Source: Streptomyces sp. NBC_00878 (GTDB taxonomy: Bacteria; Actinomycetota; Actinomycetes; Streptomycetales; Streptomycetaceae). Taken from it: a DNA stretch of 64,000 nt. The stretch lies in assembly GCF_026341515.1 (NCBI RefSeq), contig NZ_JAPEOK010000001.1, positions 2,728,001 through 2,792,000 on the forward strand, given 5' to 3'. Positions within the stretch are counted from its first letter, which is position 1. Every line of letters starts with the position of its first letter. The notes under the pieces were generated by a model. That model did not search any database. It was not told the DNA's origin and was given only the letters and a program-made list of their open reading frames with translations. A program made the position numbers and the translations under genes. Positions 39,392-48,271 of the stretch are shown here, in pieces.

Positions 39392-40309
39392 CTAGCCCTG
39401 CCCCACAGCCCTCGCAGACAGCCACTCCGGCAGCGCCTCGGTCCACTCCACCCACTCCGCAGGGGGCGCCCCGGCCTTCCCTGCGGCCACGACGCCTCCG
39501 ACGATGGCGCAGGTGGTATCCATGTCGCCGCCGACCTGGGCGGTCGCCCAGAAGCCCGCTTCGTAGTCACCGAGGGCCCGTGCCGCCGACCAGAGCGCGA
39601 ACGGCACGGTGTCGTGCGCGGTCGTACGCCGCCCGCAGCCGAGGACCGCGGCGACGGTCGCCGTGTCTCCGTAGTCGAGCATGTCCCGGGCACGCCGCAG
39701 CCCGGCCCCCACGGCGCTGCGCGGCACCAGGTCGATGACGCCGTCGAGCAGCGCCCCGGGGCTCGGCGGGCCGCCCGGTGCGGCGGTCAACGCGGCCGCC
39801 GCGGCCACCGCCATGGCACCGGCCACGGCTTCGCGGTGCTGGTGCGTGGGGTAGGCCGAGATCTCGGCCTGATGCGTGGCCTGCTCAGGGTCGTCCGCGT
39901 ACCAGGCACCCAGGGGGGCGATCCGCATCGCCGCGCCGTTCCCCCACGAGCCCTGCCCCTTGAAGAGGGCCGAGGCCAGCTCGCGCCAGTCGCCGCCCTC
40001 CCGGACCTGCCGCAGTAGCCGGTTGACCGCGGGGCCGTAGCCGCGGTCGAAGTCGTGGCGCTCGGCGAAGGAGCGGGCCAGCGCGTCCTGGTCAATGCGG
40101 TGGTGGACGGCCAAAGTGGCCACTACGGAGGAGGCCATTTCCGTGTCGTCGGTCCACTGCCAGGGGCTGGGCGGCAGCCCGCGGCGCTTGAGCAGTGGAT
40201 GGTTCGCAGGCACGAAGAACTGCGAGCCCAGCGCATCCCCCACCGCGAGTCCACGCAAGCTGGCCAGGGCGCGGTCCAGGCGCCCGTCGGGAGAGGAGTC
40301 AGCGGTCAT
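39392..40309 (-). CDS. ADP-ribosylglycohydrolase family protein
   Basis: 305 residues, ATG 40309. The family signatures are present: ASLRGLAVGDALGSQF, QWTDDTEMASSV (Thr-Asp-Asp magnesium ligands), GSWGNGAAMRIAPLGAWY and GGDMDTTCAIVGGVVAAGKAG (second Asp cluster). It should hydrolyse ADP-ribose bonds on proteins or small molecules with two Mg ions, reversing ADP-ribosylation or acting in metabolism; targets are unknown. It is a stand-alone gene. An IS110 remnant lies just upstream of its start and may have altered the promoter. Confidence 0.88.
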   Translation of the reverse strand: MTADSSPDGRLDRALASLRGLAVGDALGSQFFVPANHPLLKRRGLPPSPWQWTDDTEMASSVVATLAVHHRIDQDALARSFAERHDFDRGYGPAVNRLLRQVREGGDWRELASALFKGQGSWGNGAAMRIAPLGAWYADDPEQATHQAEISAYPTHQHREAVAGAMAVAAAAALTAAPGGPPSPGALLDGVIDLVPRSAVGAGLRRARDMLDYGDTATVAAVLGCGRRTTAHDTVPFALWSAARALGDYEAGFWATAQVGGDMDTTCAIVGGVVAAGKAGAPPAEWVEWTEALPEWLSARAVGQG

Positions 40310-40349
40310 CGCCCTGCCACTCTAATTCGTTGCCAAGGGACCCAGCACC

Positions 40350-40781
40350 ACCGAGATGGATCTGCTGGGCCCGTTCGAGTCCCGGGACTCGGCGTCCAGC
40401 TCGGCGCCCGGGTGCTGGCCGAGATCGGCTACGACCACACGAGGTTCACCGACGCCCGCGACCTGAAGGCCTGTGCAGGCTCTTCGCCGATCACCCGAGC
40501 CCCCCGGCAAGAAGTCCAGCATCACCCGCCGACGGGTGAAGAACGACCGACTCAACCACGCCGGCTTCCTCTGGGCCTTCGCCGCACTTACCCCGTCACT
40601 CGGGGCCAAAGCCCACTACCGCCGACGACGCGACAAGCACGGCGACTGGCACGCCTGGGCCTTGCGTAACCTGCTCAACCGCATGATCGGCCAGCTCTAT
40701 CGCTGCCTGCAGCACGGTCATCTCTACAACGAGGCACTGGCTTTCCCAGCCTCGCTAGGACTTGAGGCGACCGCCGCATAG
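40350..40781 (+). mobile_element. IS110-family transposase remnant (C-terminal part, frameshifted)
   Basis: The first frame reads PGLGVQLGARVLAEIGYDHT then DARDLKACAGSSPITRA, the Transposase_20 domain of IS110 elements. A one-base frame change near 40490-40500 leads into KKSSITRRRVKNDRL then GFLWAFAALTPS, AWALRNLLNRMIGQLYRCLQHGHLYNEALAF and a stop at 40781. The N-terminal DEDD catalytic half is absent, so the fragment is inactive. It fills the space between the ADP-ribosylglycohydrolase start and the 40800 gene. Confidence 0.85.
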
Positions 40782-40799
40782 CCGTGGCAGCCTCAGCCC

Positions 40800-41027
40800 T
40801 TACGCCGGGACGATCAGGCCGAACTCGCGCAGCTGGGGCAAGCAAACAGCCAGGCATGCCTCCACGGACGCGGCGTCGGTGCGCACTAGGAGATCCTCGT
40901 GGAACGGGGCTCCACTCGCGACGAACGTCCACGGTGTCACGCCCTCGCGCATGCGCTCGGCATCAGCCTTGAACAGCACCGTGACCCCTTGCTCGGCCAA
41001 CGACTCCATGACCCGCACCACGTCCAC
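40800..41027 (-). CDS. Small hypothetical protein (75 residues)
   Basis: GTG 41027 with GGGAG five bases upstream. The sequence MDVVRVMESLAEQGVTVLFKADAERM then WTFVASGAPFHEDLLVRTDAASVEACLAVCLPQLREF has a balanced helix/strand composition and a codon pattern like its neighbours, which argues for a real gene. I do not recognise a family. It is convergent with the IS110 remnant (18 bases apart), which may have removed a partner gene. Confidence 0.5.
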   Translation of the reverse strand: MDVVRVMESLAEQGVTVLFKADAERMREGVTPWTFVASGAPFHEDLLVRTDAASVEACLAVCLPQLREFGLIVPA

Positions 41028-41115
41028 CGAAGCTCCCTTGCGCCCGTAATCGAACAGGCAGCAAAGCTACACAGACATCTACGCTGCCCCTTGACGGCTT
41101 GGGACCGTGAGACGT

Positions 41116-41775
41116 CTATCCGGTGACTCCGTACGGATCCGGATCACGCCAGCGTTCGAAAGGACGGTCGAGCGTGTACCTGCCGTCCTCCCCGAGAACG
41201 AGCATCCGCACCTCCGCGTTCCCCGGGTTCGACAGCGACTCGAACTCCGCGACCGTCCAGTGGAACCAGCGCATACAGAACAGCCGCATGGCGAGGCCAT
41301 GGGTCACGATCAGCACATTCGGCGGGTGATCGGGTGCCTCGAAACTGCGGAAGAGACTCTCCAGGAAGCCGCCGACCCGGTCGTACACATCGGCACCGGA
41401 CTCACCCTGCGCGAAGCGATAGAAGAAGTGCCCGTACGCGTCCCGGTACTCCTTCTGCAGTCGTACGTCGTCCCGGTCCTGCCAGTTCCCCCAGTCCTGT
41501 TCGCGCAGCCGCGGCTCCTCGCGCACGCGTACCTGTCCGGGGTCGAGATGGAAGGCCCGGAAGGTCTCGTGCGTACGGCGGTACGGGGACACGTAAGCGC
41601 TTACGCGCTCACTGCCGAAGGCCTCTCGCAGCCGTTTACCCGTCTCCTCCGCCTGCCGCCACCCCTTCTCGGTGAGCGCCAGGGCGTGGTCGGGTTCACG
41701 CTCGTACACCGAGTCATCGGCATTGCCCACCGACTCGCCGTGCCGGACAAGGACGATGCGCCGTGGACGTGCCAT
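41116..41775 (-). CDS. Histidine phosphatase (phosphoglycerate-mutase-like) family protein
   Basis: 219 residues, ATG 41775. RIVLVRHGESVGN is the phosphohistidine RHG motif; YVSPYRRTHET, EEPRLREQDWGNWQ and VLIVTHGLAMRLF supply the second Arg, Glu and His. This branch contains broad phosphatases and cofactor-dependent mutases; the loop after the RHG motif (DDSVYEREPDHALALTEKG) is typical of the broad phosphatase group. It acts in the cytoplasm on an unknown phosphate ester. The following gene on the same strand is 82 bases downstream. Confidence 0.87.
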   Translation of the reverse strand: MARPRRIVLVRHGESVGNADDSVYEREPDHALALTEKGWRQAEETGKRLREAFGSERVSAYVSPYRRTHETFRAFHLDPGQVRVREEPRLREQDWGNWQDRDDVRLQKEYRDAYGHFFYRFAQGESGADVYDRVGGFLESLFRSFEAPDHPPNVLIVTHGLAMRLFCMRWFHWTVAEFESLSNPGNAEVRMLVLGEDGRYTLDRPFERWRDPDPYGVTG

Positions 41776-41857
41776 ACCGGAACCCTAGATCGAGTTACGG
41801 CCGATCGAGCACTCGTACGGTCTTTGTACGGCGCACGTCACATAAATCGGGGTTGTC

Positions 41858-42463
41858 TCAGACCGTCCAGGACGGTTCCAGCTGGACTATGTCGCCCGTG
41901 AGCGCCGCTACGTCCGCCTCCAGCTGGGCCCGCAGGGCGAGCCGCTCCACACGCTCGGCGCGGTACTTGCCGTGCTCAGCGGCCGACTGCCACATGGACA
42001 GGACCAGGAACTCATGGCCGGGCGCCTCGCCGAACATGCCCCGCACCATGCCGGGCGAGCCGGCCATCGCCGGGTTCCAGACCTTCTCCTGCATCAGCGC
42101 GAAGTGCTCGGCGCGCTCCTCGTGGACGCGACAATGCGCCACGCGCACCAGATCGGTTTCGGTGAAGCGCGGTTCGAAGCCGGTCTTCACATCGAAGCGG
42201 TGATCGAACAGTGTGGTGTGCGCGTCCTTGAAGGTGCCCGACTGGGATGCGGCCAGCCGGTCATGGGACCGCGCCATGAAGGAGTCGTAGAAGGCACGGC
42301 TCTCCCAGAAGGCGAAGATGTGGGCCACTCCGGGCCTTCCCCGGCTCCAGCCCCCGCCCTGCCCCCGGAAACCCGGCTCCCCCAGAAGTCCCGCCCATTT
42401 CCGCTGCCCCCGTTCGAAACCGCGGCGGTCCACCACGGTGCAGCGAATCCACTTGACCAGCAC
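41858..42463 (-). CDS. YdbC/DUF4937-type protein
   Basis: 201 residues from GTG 42463 (VLVKWIRCTVVDRRGFERGQRKW); the start is chosen at the conserved family N-terminus, since no strong ribosome-binding site is seen. AHIFAFWESRAFYDSFMARSHDRLA and a second related block (ALMQEKVWNPAMAGSPGMVRGMFGE) look like two antibiotic-monooxygenase-like ferredoxin folds in tandem (HxxMW-type SMWQSAAEHGKYRAERVE). Proteins of this type are conserved in Streptomyces and have no proven function. It is divergent from terD. Confidence 0.75.
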   Translation of the reverse strand: MLVKWIRCTVVDRRGFERGQRKWAGLLGEPGFRGQGGGWSRGRPGVAHIFAFWESRAFYDSFMARSHDRLAASQSGTFKDAHTTLFDHRFDVKTGFEPRFTETDLVRVAHCRVHEERAEHFALMQEKVWNPAMAGSPGMVRGMFGEAPGHEFLVLSMWQSAAEHGKYRAERVERLALRAQLEADVAALTGDIVQLEPSWTV

Positions 42464-42618
42464 CGCGCCATCGTACGGCCCAGGAACGTGGCGTCGGTCA
42501 CGCTCCGGCGTACTGCCACCGCGCAAGCGCCCCCGTGTGCGTGGCACGATGGACAACACGCCTCACCTGCCAGGCAGTTGAGGCGCCCAACGCAGGGGGA
42601 CCACGAGGGGAGAAGTCG

Positions 42619-43152
42619 GTGAACGGCCTCAACAAGGGCATCAGCAAAGTCGAGATCTCGGTGAAATGGGATCCCAGTCCCGCCGGCGAACCGGCCACCG
42701 ATCTCGACATCGTCGCCGCCACCTACCTCGCGACCGACACACACAAAAGCCCTGACTACGTAGTGCACTTCGACAGCCGCTCACCGGACGGCACGATCTA
42801 CCTCAACCGGGACAGCAAGGACGGCAAGGGCTTCGGCTGGGACGAGGTGATGACCCTGGAGCTCACCCGTCTCGACAAGCGGTACGCGCGCGTGGTCGTC
42901 GGCGTCGCCATCCAACAGCGCACCGGCCACCGGACCTTCGTCGGCGTGCACAACCCGGCCCTGCGGATCCGCGAGGGCTACACCACCCTGGCCGAGGGCG
43001 ATTTCGGCAGCGTTCTGGGGTCGACGGCCACGACGGTCGCGGACTTCGTACGCGACGACTCCGGAGAGTGGACGTTCCAGGCGGACATCCGCGGCTTCGA
43101 TGCCGACCCGGCGACCTTCGCCAGGATCATGGGCGGCGCCCAGGAGTCCTGA
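42619..43152 (+). CDS. TerD-family protein
   Basis: 177 residues from GTG 42619 with GAGGGGAG upstream. The TerD-like fold is recognisable from VEISVKWDPSPAGEPATDLDIVAATYLATD, VHFDSRSPDGTIYLNRDSKDG, GWDEVMTLELTRL and RYARVVVGVAIQQRTGHRTFVGVHNPALRI. TerD proteins bind calcium and are linked to tellurite and stress resistance; Streptomyces carries many paralogues, some with developmental roles. The gene stands alone here. It is shorter by about 15 residues than canonical TerD (191) and lacks the usual N-terminal MGVSLSKGGN segment. Confidence 0.82.
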   Translation: MNGLNKGISKVEISVKWDPSPAGEPATDLDIVAATYLATDTHKSPDYVVHFDSRSPDGTIYLNRDSKDGKGFGWDEVMTLELTRLDKRYARVVVGVAIQQRTGHRTFVGVHNPALRIREGYTTLAEGDFGSVLGSTATTVADFVRDDSGEWTFQADIRGFDADPATFARIMGGAQES

Positions 43153-43171
43153 CCCGACGCACGCACACCGA

Positions 43172-43204
43172 AGGGGCGGTACGGCCGGTGGCCGTACCGC
43201 CCCT
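43172..43204. terminator. Bidirectional hairpin terminator
   Basis: Perfect 15-bp stem (arm AGGGGCGGTACGGCC) with a 3-base loop between the convergent terD and nrdJ genes. Confidence 0.85.
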
Positions 43205-43234
43205 CACGGTGTGTGGATCAACTGCCGGTGCGGA

Positions 43235-46129
43235 TCAGCTGCAGCCGCTGGTAGAGCCGCAGCCCTCGCAGATGTAGCAGGAGCCGGCCCGCTGCATCTT
43301 CGTGCCGCAGGAGAAGCACAGAGGGGCGTCCGCCTGGATGCCCAGCTGCATCTCCACCAGCTCGGCGCTGGTGTGGGCCTGCTGCGGGGCGGGCTTGGCC
43401 GCCTCGACCACGGCCTTCGGGGTGGCGACGGCCTTCAGTTCCTGCGCGCGGGGCGCGGACTGGGCAAGGCCCTCGACGTCCACCTCGTCGTCGGACGGCT
43501 CGTACGACCCGGTCTCCAGGTGACGCTGACGCTCGTCGATGGAGTGGATGCCGAGCGCGGAGCGCGTCTCGAAAGGCAGGAAGTCGAGCGCCAGGCGACG
43601 GAAGATGTAGTCGACGATCGACTGCGCCATCCGCACGTCCGGGTCGTCCGTCATACCGGCCGGCTCGAAGCGCATGTTGGTGAACTTCGAGACGTACGTC
43701 TCCAGGGGCACGCCGTACTGCAGGCCTACGGAGACGGCGATCGAGAAGGCGTCCATCATGCCCGCGAGAGTGGAGCCCTGCTTGGACATCTTCAGGAAGA
43801 CCTCGCCGAGACCGTCGTCCGGGTAGGAGTTGGCGGTCATGTAGCCCTCGGCGCCGCCCACCGTGAAGGAGGTGGTGATGCCGGGACGTCCCTTGGGGAG
43901 GCGCTTGCGGACCGGACGGTACTCGACGACCTTCTCGACCGCGGTGCGGATGGTCTCCTCGGCCTTGGCGGTGACCTCGGCCTTCTCCTTGTCCTTGGTC
44001 TTCGCCGAGAGGGGCTGGCCGACCTTGCAGTTGTCGCGGTAGATCGCGAGCGCCTTGACGCCCATCTTCCACGCCTCGAAGTAGACCTCTTCGACGTCCT
44101 CGACGGTCGCCGTCTCCGGCAGGTTGACCGTCTTGGAGAGCGCGCCGGAGATCCACGGCTGGATCGCGGCCATCATGCGGACGTGCCCCATCGCGGAGAT
44201 GGAACGCTCGCCCATGGCGCAGTCGAAGACCTCGTAGTGCTCGTGCTTGAGGCTCGGGGCGTCGATCACATTGCCGTGGTCGGCGATGTGGGCGACGATC
44301 GCCTCGATCTGCTCCTCCTGGTAGCCCAGGCGGCGCAGGGCCTGCGGGACCGTGCCGTTGACGATCTGCATCGAGCCGCCGCCGACCAGCTTCTTGAACT
44401 TGACCAGCGCGAGGTCGGGCTCGAGACCGGTGGTGTCGCAGGACATCGCGAGACCGATGGTGCCGGTCGGGGCGATGACCGAGGCCTGCGCGTTGCGGAA
44501 TCCGTTCTTCTCTCCGAGGCGCAGCACGTCCTGCCAGGACTCCGTGGCGGCAGCCCAGACCGGCGTGTCCAAGTCGTCCACACGGACGGCCACGGCGTTG
44601 GCGTCGGAGTGCTGCTTCATGACGCGCAGGTGCGGCTGCGCGTTGCGGGCGTAGCCGTCGTACGGGCCGACGACCGCGGCGAGTTCGGCGGAGCGCCGGT
44701 ACGAGGTACCGGTCATCAGCGAGGTGATGGCCCCGGCGAGGGAACGGCCGCCGTCGGAGTCGTACGCGTGGCCGGTCGCCATCAGGAGGGCGCCGAGGTT
44801 GGCGTAGCCGATGCCCAGCTGGCGGAAGGCGCGGGTGTTCTCGCCGATCTTCTGCGTCGGGAAGTCCGCGAAGCAGATGGAGATGTCCATCGCGGTGATG
44901 ACGAGCTCGACGACCTTCGCGAAGCGCTCGACCTCGAAGGACTGGCGGCCCAGGCCGTCGTCCTTCAGGAACTTCATCAGGTTCAGCGAGGCGAGGTTGC
45001 AGGACGTGTTGTCCAGGTGCATGTACTCGCTGCACGGGTTCGAGCCGTTGATACGGCCGGACTCCGGGCACGTGTGCCAGCGGTTGATGGTGTCGTCGTA
45101 CTGGATGCCGGGGTCGGCACAGGCCCAGGCCGCCTCGGCCATCTTGCGGAAGAGCTCCTTGGCCTCGACCTCCTCGATGACCTCACCGGTCATCCGGGCA
45201 CGCAGGCCGAACTTCTCGCCGTTCTCCACGGCCTTCATGAACTCGTCGTTCACGCGGACCGAGTTGTTGGCGTTCTGGTACTGGACGGACGTGATGTCGT
45301 CGCCGCCCAGGTCCATGTCGAAGCCCGCGTCGCGAAGGGCGCGGATCTTCTCCTCTTCCTTGACCTTGGTCTGGATGAAGTCCTCGATGTCGGGGTGGTC
45401 GACGTCGAGGATGACCATCTTGGCCGCGCGGCGGGTGGCGCCGCCCGACTTGATCGTTCCTGCGGAGGCGTCCGCACCCCGCATGAAGGAGACCGGACCC
45501 GAGGCGTTGCCGCCCGAGGAGAGCAGTTCCTTGGAGGAGCGGATCCGGGAGAGGTTCAGACCGGCGCCCGAGCCGCCCTTGAAGATCATGCCCTCTTCCT
45601 TGTACCAGTCGAGGATCGACTCCATGGAGTCGTCGACGGCCAGGATGAAGCAGGCGGAGACCTGCTGGGGCTGGGGCGTACCGACGTTGAACCACACCGG
45701 GCTGTTGAAGCTGAAGATCTGGTGCAGGAGGGCGTACGCCAGCTCGTGCTCGAAGATCTCGGCGTCGGCGGGCGAGGCGAAGTACTTGTAGTCCTCACCG
45801 GCCTTCCGGTACGTCTTCACAATGCGGTCGATGAGCTGCTTGAGGCTCACCTCGCGCTGCGGGGTGCCCACGGCACCGCGGAAGTACTTGCTGGTGACGA
45901 TGTTGACCGCGTTCACCGACCAGGAGTCGGGGAACTCGACGCCACGCTGCTCGAAGTTGACCGAGCCGTCGCGCCAATTGGTCATGACGACGTCACGGCT
46001 CGCCCACTCGACCTCGTCGTACGGGTGCACGCCCGGGGTCGTGTGGATCCGCTCGATGCGCAGTCCCTTGCTCGCCTTCGTCCCCTTGGCTCGGGAACTC
46101 CGCGCCGGACCGCTCGCCGTCTCTGTCAT
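43235..46129 (-). CDS. nrdJ: Vitamin B12-dependent ribonucleotide reductase (class II)
   Basis: 964 residues from ATG 46129 with GGGAGG six bases upstream. It matches the class II NrdJ organisation: HHL-type N-terminal ATP region (TTPGVHPYDEVEWASRDVVMT), the large barrel with GGSGAGLNLSRIRS, SCNLASLNLMKFL, NGSNPCSEYMHLDN (active-site Cys and Asn/Glu), IAPTGTIGLAMSCDTTG, and the C-terminal zinc-ribbon-like CFSCGTKMQRAGSCYICEGC with the redox Cys. It makes dNTP precursors with adenosylcobalamin instead of oxygen, in the cytoplasm. Preceded by nrdR on the same strand, as in S. coelicolor. Confidence 0.96.
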   Translation of the reverse strand: MTETASGPARSSRAKGTKASKGLRIERIHTTPGVHPYDEVEWASRDVVMTNWRDGSVNFEQRGVEFPDSWSVNAVNIVTSKYFRGAVGTPQREVSLKQLIDRIVKTYRKAGEDYKYFASPADAEIFEHELAYALLHQIFSFNSPVWFNVGTPQPQQVSACFILAVDDSMESILDWYKEEGMIFKGGSGAGLNLSRIRSSKELLSSGGNASGPVSFMRGADASAGTIKSGGATRRAAKMVILDVDHPDIEDFIQTKVKEEEKIRALRDAGFDMDLGGDDITSVQYQNANNSVRVNDEFMKAVENGEKFGLRARMTGEVIEEVEAKELFRKMAEAAWACADPGIQYDDTINRWHTCPESGRINGSNPCSEYMHLDNTSCNLASLNLMKFLKDDGLGRQSFEVERFAKVVELVITAMDISICFADFPTQKIGENTRAFRQLGIGYANLGALLMATGHAYDSDGGRSLAGAITSLMTGTSYRRSAELAAVVGPYDGYARNAQPHLRVMKQHSDANAVAVRVDDLDTPVWAAATESWQDVLRLGEKNGFRNAQASVIAPTGTIGLAMSCDTTGLEPDLALVKFKKLVGGGSMQIVNGTVPQALRRLGYQEEQIEAIVAHIADHGNVIDAPSLKHEHYEVFDCAMGERSISAMGHVRMMAAIQPWISGALSKTVNLPETATVEDVEEVYFEAWKMGVKALAIYRDNCKVGQPLSAKTKDKEKAEVTAKAEETIRTAVEKVVEYRPVRKRLPKGRPGITTSFTVGGAEGYMTANSYPDDGLGEVFLKMSKQGSTLAGMMDAFSIAVSVGLQYGVPLETYVSKFTNMRFEPAGMTDDPDVRMAQSIVDYIFRRLALDFLPFETRSALGIHSIDERQRHLETGSYEPSDDEVDVEGLAQSAPRAQELKAVATPKAVVEAAKPAPQQAHTSAELVEMQLGIQADAPLCFSCGTKMQRAGSCYICEGCGSTSGCS

Positions 46130-46277
46130 GCCGCCTCCCTGTATCGGGCTAAAACGCCCAGAAGTGCCTCGTTCTTCCCGTGGCACGGTGTGTGTCTGGA
46201 TGCCACGAGCTCCGCGTACGCGTCCGCTCGCAACAGGTCTGTGGTCGCCGCCGTCCGGGCCGGTCCGGCCCCTCTCG

Positions 46278-46829
46278 TCAGTCGGCGGCGCTGGCGGGCA
46301 CAGGGACTTCTACAGTCCCTCCGGACCCGCGGTCGGTTCCCTGACACCCCTCGCCCGCGTCTTCGTCGGCCGCGGCGGGGTGCTGCGTCTCTTCCCTGAG
46401 TTCCGTGATGGCGGCCTCGAAGTCCTCCAGCGAGTCGAACGCCCGGTACACGGACGCGAAGCGCAGATAGGCGACGAGGTCGAGCTCCTGCAAGGGGCCG
46501 AGTATGGCCAGTCCCACGTCGTGGGTGGTCAGTTCGGCGCTTCCGGTGGCCCGCACCGCCTCCTCGACCCGCTGGCCGAGCTGAGCGAGCGCGTCCTCCG
46601 TGACAGGCCGCCCCTGGCATGCCTTGCGCACGCCGTTGATGACCTTGGTACGACTGAAGGGCTCGGTGACTCCGGACCGCTTGACCACCATGAGAGAGCA
46701 CGTCTCCACGGTCGTGAACCGACGGGAGCAGTCGGGACACTGGCGGCGCCTGCGGATCGACGTACCGTCGTCCGTCGTACGGCTGTCGACGACGCGGCTG
46801 TCGGGGTGCCTGCAGAAGGGGCAGTGCAT
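46278..46829 (-). CDS. nrdR: Transcriptional repressor NrdR
   Basis: 183 residues from ATG 46829. Zinc ribbon [17 protein letters not shown] then [14 protein letters not shown], followed by the ATP-cone ([29 protein letters not shown]) that senses ATP/dATP. The C-terminus carries a 40-residue acidic tail ([19 protein letters not shown]) longer than in most species. NrdR represses ribonucleotide reductase genes through paired 16-bp boxes; two candidates 31 bp apart lie upstream. The gene precedes nrdJ by 148 bases and likely shares its transcript. Confidence 0.95.
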   Translation of the reverse strand: MHCPFCRHPDSRVVDSRTTDDGTSIRRRRQCPDCSRRFTTVETCSLMVVKRSGVTEPFSRTKVINGVRKACQGRPVTEDALAQLGQRVEEAVRATGSAELTTHDVGLAILGPLQELDLVAYLRFASVYRAFDSLEDFEAAITELREETQHPAAADEDAGEGCQGTDRGSGGTVEVPVPASAAD

Positions 46830-46940
46830 GGGACTCCAACCCTCCTTACACAGCACGACTCAATAGCCTCAACAGACCCTTGGGCCCCTCGAAGCAGCCC
46901 CCAGCATAGGCGATGACCATGGGTCCGGAAGACCGGGGGA

Positions 46941-46985
46941 CCACAACTTCTGGGCTGCTACTGCAATCCAACCACTAGATGTGGG
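46941..46985 (-). promoter_or_regulatory. Paired NrdR boxes
   Basis: CCACAACTTCTGGG (46941) and CCACTAGATGTGGG (46972) are spaced exactly 31 bp, three helical turns, the usual NrdR arrangement. On the minus strand, ATCTAGTGG matches the right half of the NrdR consensus. The match of each box alone is modest. Confidence 0.6.
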
Positions 46986-47178
46986 GCTTGGCCCAGAAAT
47001 TCACACACTGCGCGCGTGTCGCACCCGTATTGGCATGTGCCGCATGGCCATACCCGTGAGAGGCGTACGAGGATACGGTGGGCGCCACAGGGGCAGGGGG
47101 CCGGTTCCCGGCTGACGGAACACCTGCTGGCAGACTGATCCTCGCCCCGCTCCGGCCCACAAGGCCATCACCTTGGCG

Positions 47179-47198
47179 GCCAAGGTCATCACCTTGGC
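47179..47198. repeat. Inverted repeat GCCAAGGT-N4-ACCTTGGC
   Basis: Perfect 8-bp arms. A partial third copy (CCATCACCTTGGC) lies 20 bases to the left. Not a typical terminator because there is no T run; could be an operator. Confidence 0.5.
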
Positions 47199-47295
47199 AG
47201 TGAAGAGTGCAGCAATGAGCGCTTTTGTCCGCCCAGTGCGGCGGTATCTATACACCCAGACGCATGATCACGTCAGGCCATCCATACTTTTTCAC

Positions 47296-47311
47296 TCGAA
47301 CGTGTGTTTGG
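47296..47311 (+). promoter_or_regulatory. LexA (SOS) box of lexA
   Basis: TCGAACGTGTGTTTGG against the actinobacterial consensus TCGAAC-N4-GTTCGA: the first six bases are exact and the second half-site is four of six. It lies 60 bases before the lexA start. Confidence 0.85.
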
Positions 47312-47370
47312 CGCAACCTTTCGAAAGCAACTACCGTTGTCCAGCAGGGAGACGAACGAGAGGGGCCGAC

Positions 47371-48150
47371 GTGACCACCACCGCAGACAGTGCCACCATC
47401 ACTGCCCAGGACCGCTCCCAGGGCCGATTTGAGCCGGTGCATGCAATGAATGAAGTGAACCAGGAGGGGCCCAAGCCCACACGCTCCCTGCCGGGCCGAC
47501 CTCCAGGCATCCGGGCGGACAGCTCCGGACTCACCGACCGGCAACGCCGGGTGATCGAGGTCATCAGGGACTCTGTGCAGCGGCGCGGATACCCGCCGTC
47601 GATGCGGGAGATCGGACAGGCCGTCGGCCTCTCCAGCACCTCCTCGGTCGCACACCAGCTGATGGCACTGGAGCGCAAGGGCTTCCTGCGCCGCGACCCG
47701 CACCGCCCGCGGGCCTACGAGGTCCGGGGATCCGACCAGTCCACCGCACAGCCCACCGACACGGCGGGCAAGCCGGCCGCGTCGTACGTCCCGCTGGTCG
47801 GCCGGATCGCCGCCGGTGGCCCGATCCTCGCCGAGGAGTCGGTCGAGGACGTGTTCCCGCTGCCCCGCCAACTGGTCGGTGACGGCGAGCTGTTCGTCCT
47901 GAAGGTCGTCGGAGACTCGATGATCGAGGCCGCGATCTGTGACGGCGACTGGGTGACGGTCCGCCGCCAGCCGGTCGCGGAGAACGGCGACATCGTGGCA
48001 GCCATGCTGGACGGCGAGGCCACGGTCAAGCGCTTCAAGCGCGAGGACGGTCACGTGTGGCTGCTCCCGCACAACTCCGCGTACCAGCCGATCCCCGGCG
48101 ACGAGGCGACCATCCTCGGCAAGGTCGTGGCGGTGCTACGGCGAGTCTGA
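47371..48150 (+). CDS. lexA: LexA repressor of the SOS response
   Basis: 259 residues from GTG 47371 with GAGAGGGG upstream. The N-terminal winged helix is [52 protein letters not shown]. The cleavable Ala-Gly bond is in [11 protein letters not shown], and the catalytic Ser/Lys dyad in VVGDSMIEA and GEATVKRF. RecA-stimulated self-cleavage lifts repression of DNA-repair genes. The 50-residue N-terminal extension before the HTH is unconserved, as usual in Streptomyces. Autoregulated through the SOS box upstream. Confidence 0.96.
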   Translation: MTTTADSATITAQDRSQGRFEPVHAMNEVNQEGPKPTRSLPGRPPGIRADSSGLTDRQRRVIEVIRDSVQRRGYPPSMREIGQAVGLSSTSSVAHQLMALERKGFLRRDPHRPRAYEVRGSDQSTAQPTDTAGKPAASYVPLVGRIAAGGPILAEESVEDVFPLPRQLVGDGELFVLKVVGDSMIEAAICDGDWVTVRRQPVAENGDIVAAMLDGEATVKRFKREDGHVWLLPHNSAYQPIPGDEATILGKVVAVLRRV

Positions 48151-48225
48151 GACTCCGCCCCTGACCGGGCCCCGGGACCCCTGCGCCGGTTCCGGGGCCC
48201 TGTGCTGTTCCCATGTGCGCATGTC

Positions 48226-48266
48226 AGTGGGCTGCCCCGGCCTGAGCCAGGCCGGGGCAGCCCACT
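48226..48266. terminator. Strong bidirectional hairpin terminator
   Basis: Perfect 18-bp stem (arm AGTGGGCTGCCCCGGCCT) with a 5-base loop, between convergent lexA and the DinG-type helicase gene. Confidence 0.9.
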
Positions 48267-48271
48267 GTCGT

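Larger units (their letters stand above)
46830..47370. other. Intergenic region between nrdR and lexA
   Basis: About 540 bases. It contains the paired NrdR boxes (46941-46985), a perfect 8-bp dyad GCCAAGGT-CATC-ACCTTGGC at 47179-47198 and the SOS box for lexA. No other gene was supported. Confidence 0.6.

Noticed and set aside
43100..46399. 1099-codon plus-strand frame opposite nrdJ
   Set aside because: Antisense shadow of nrdJ.
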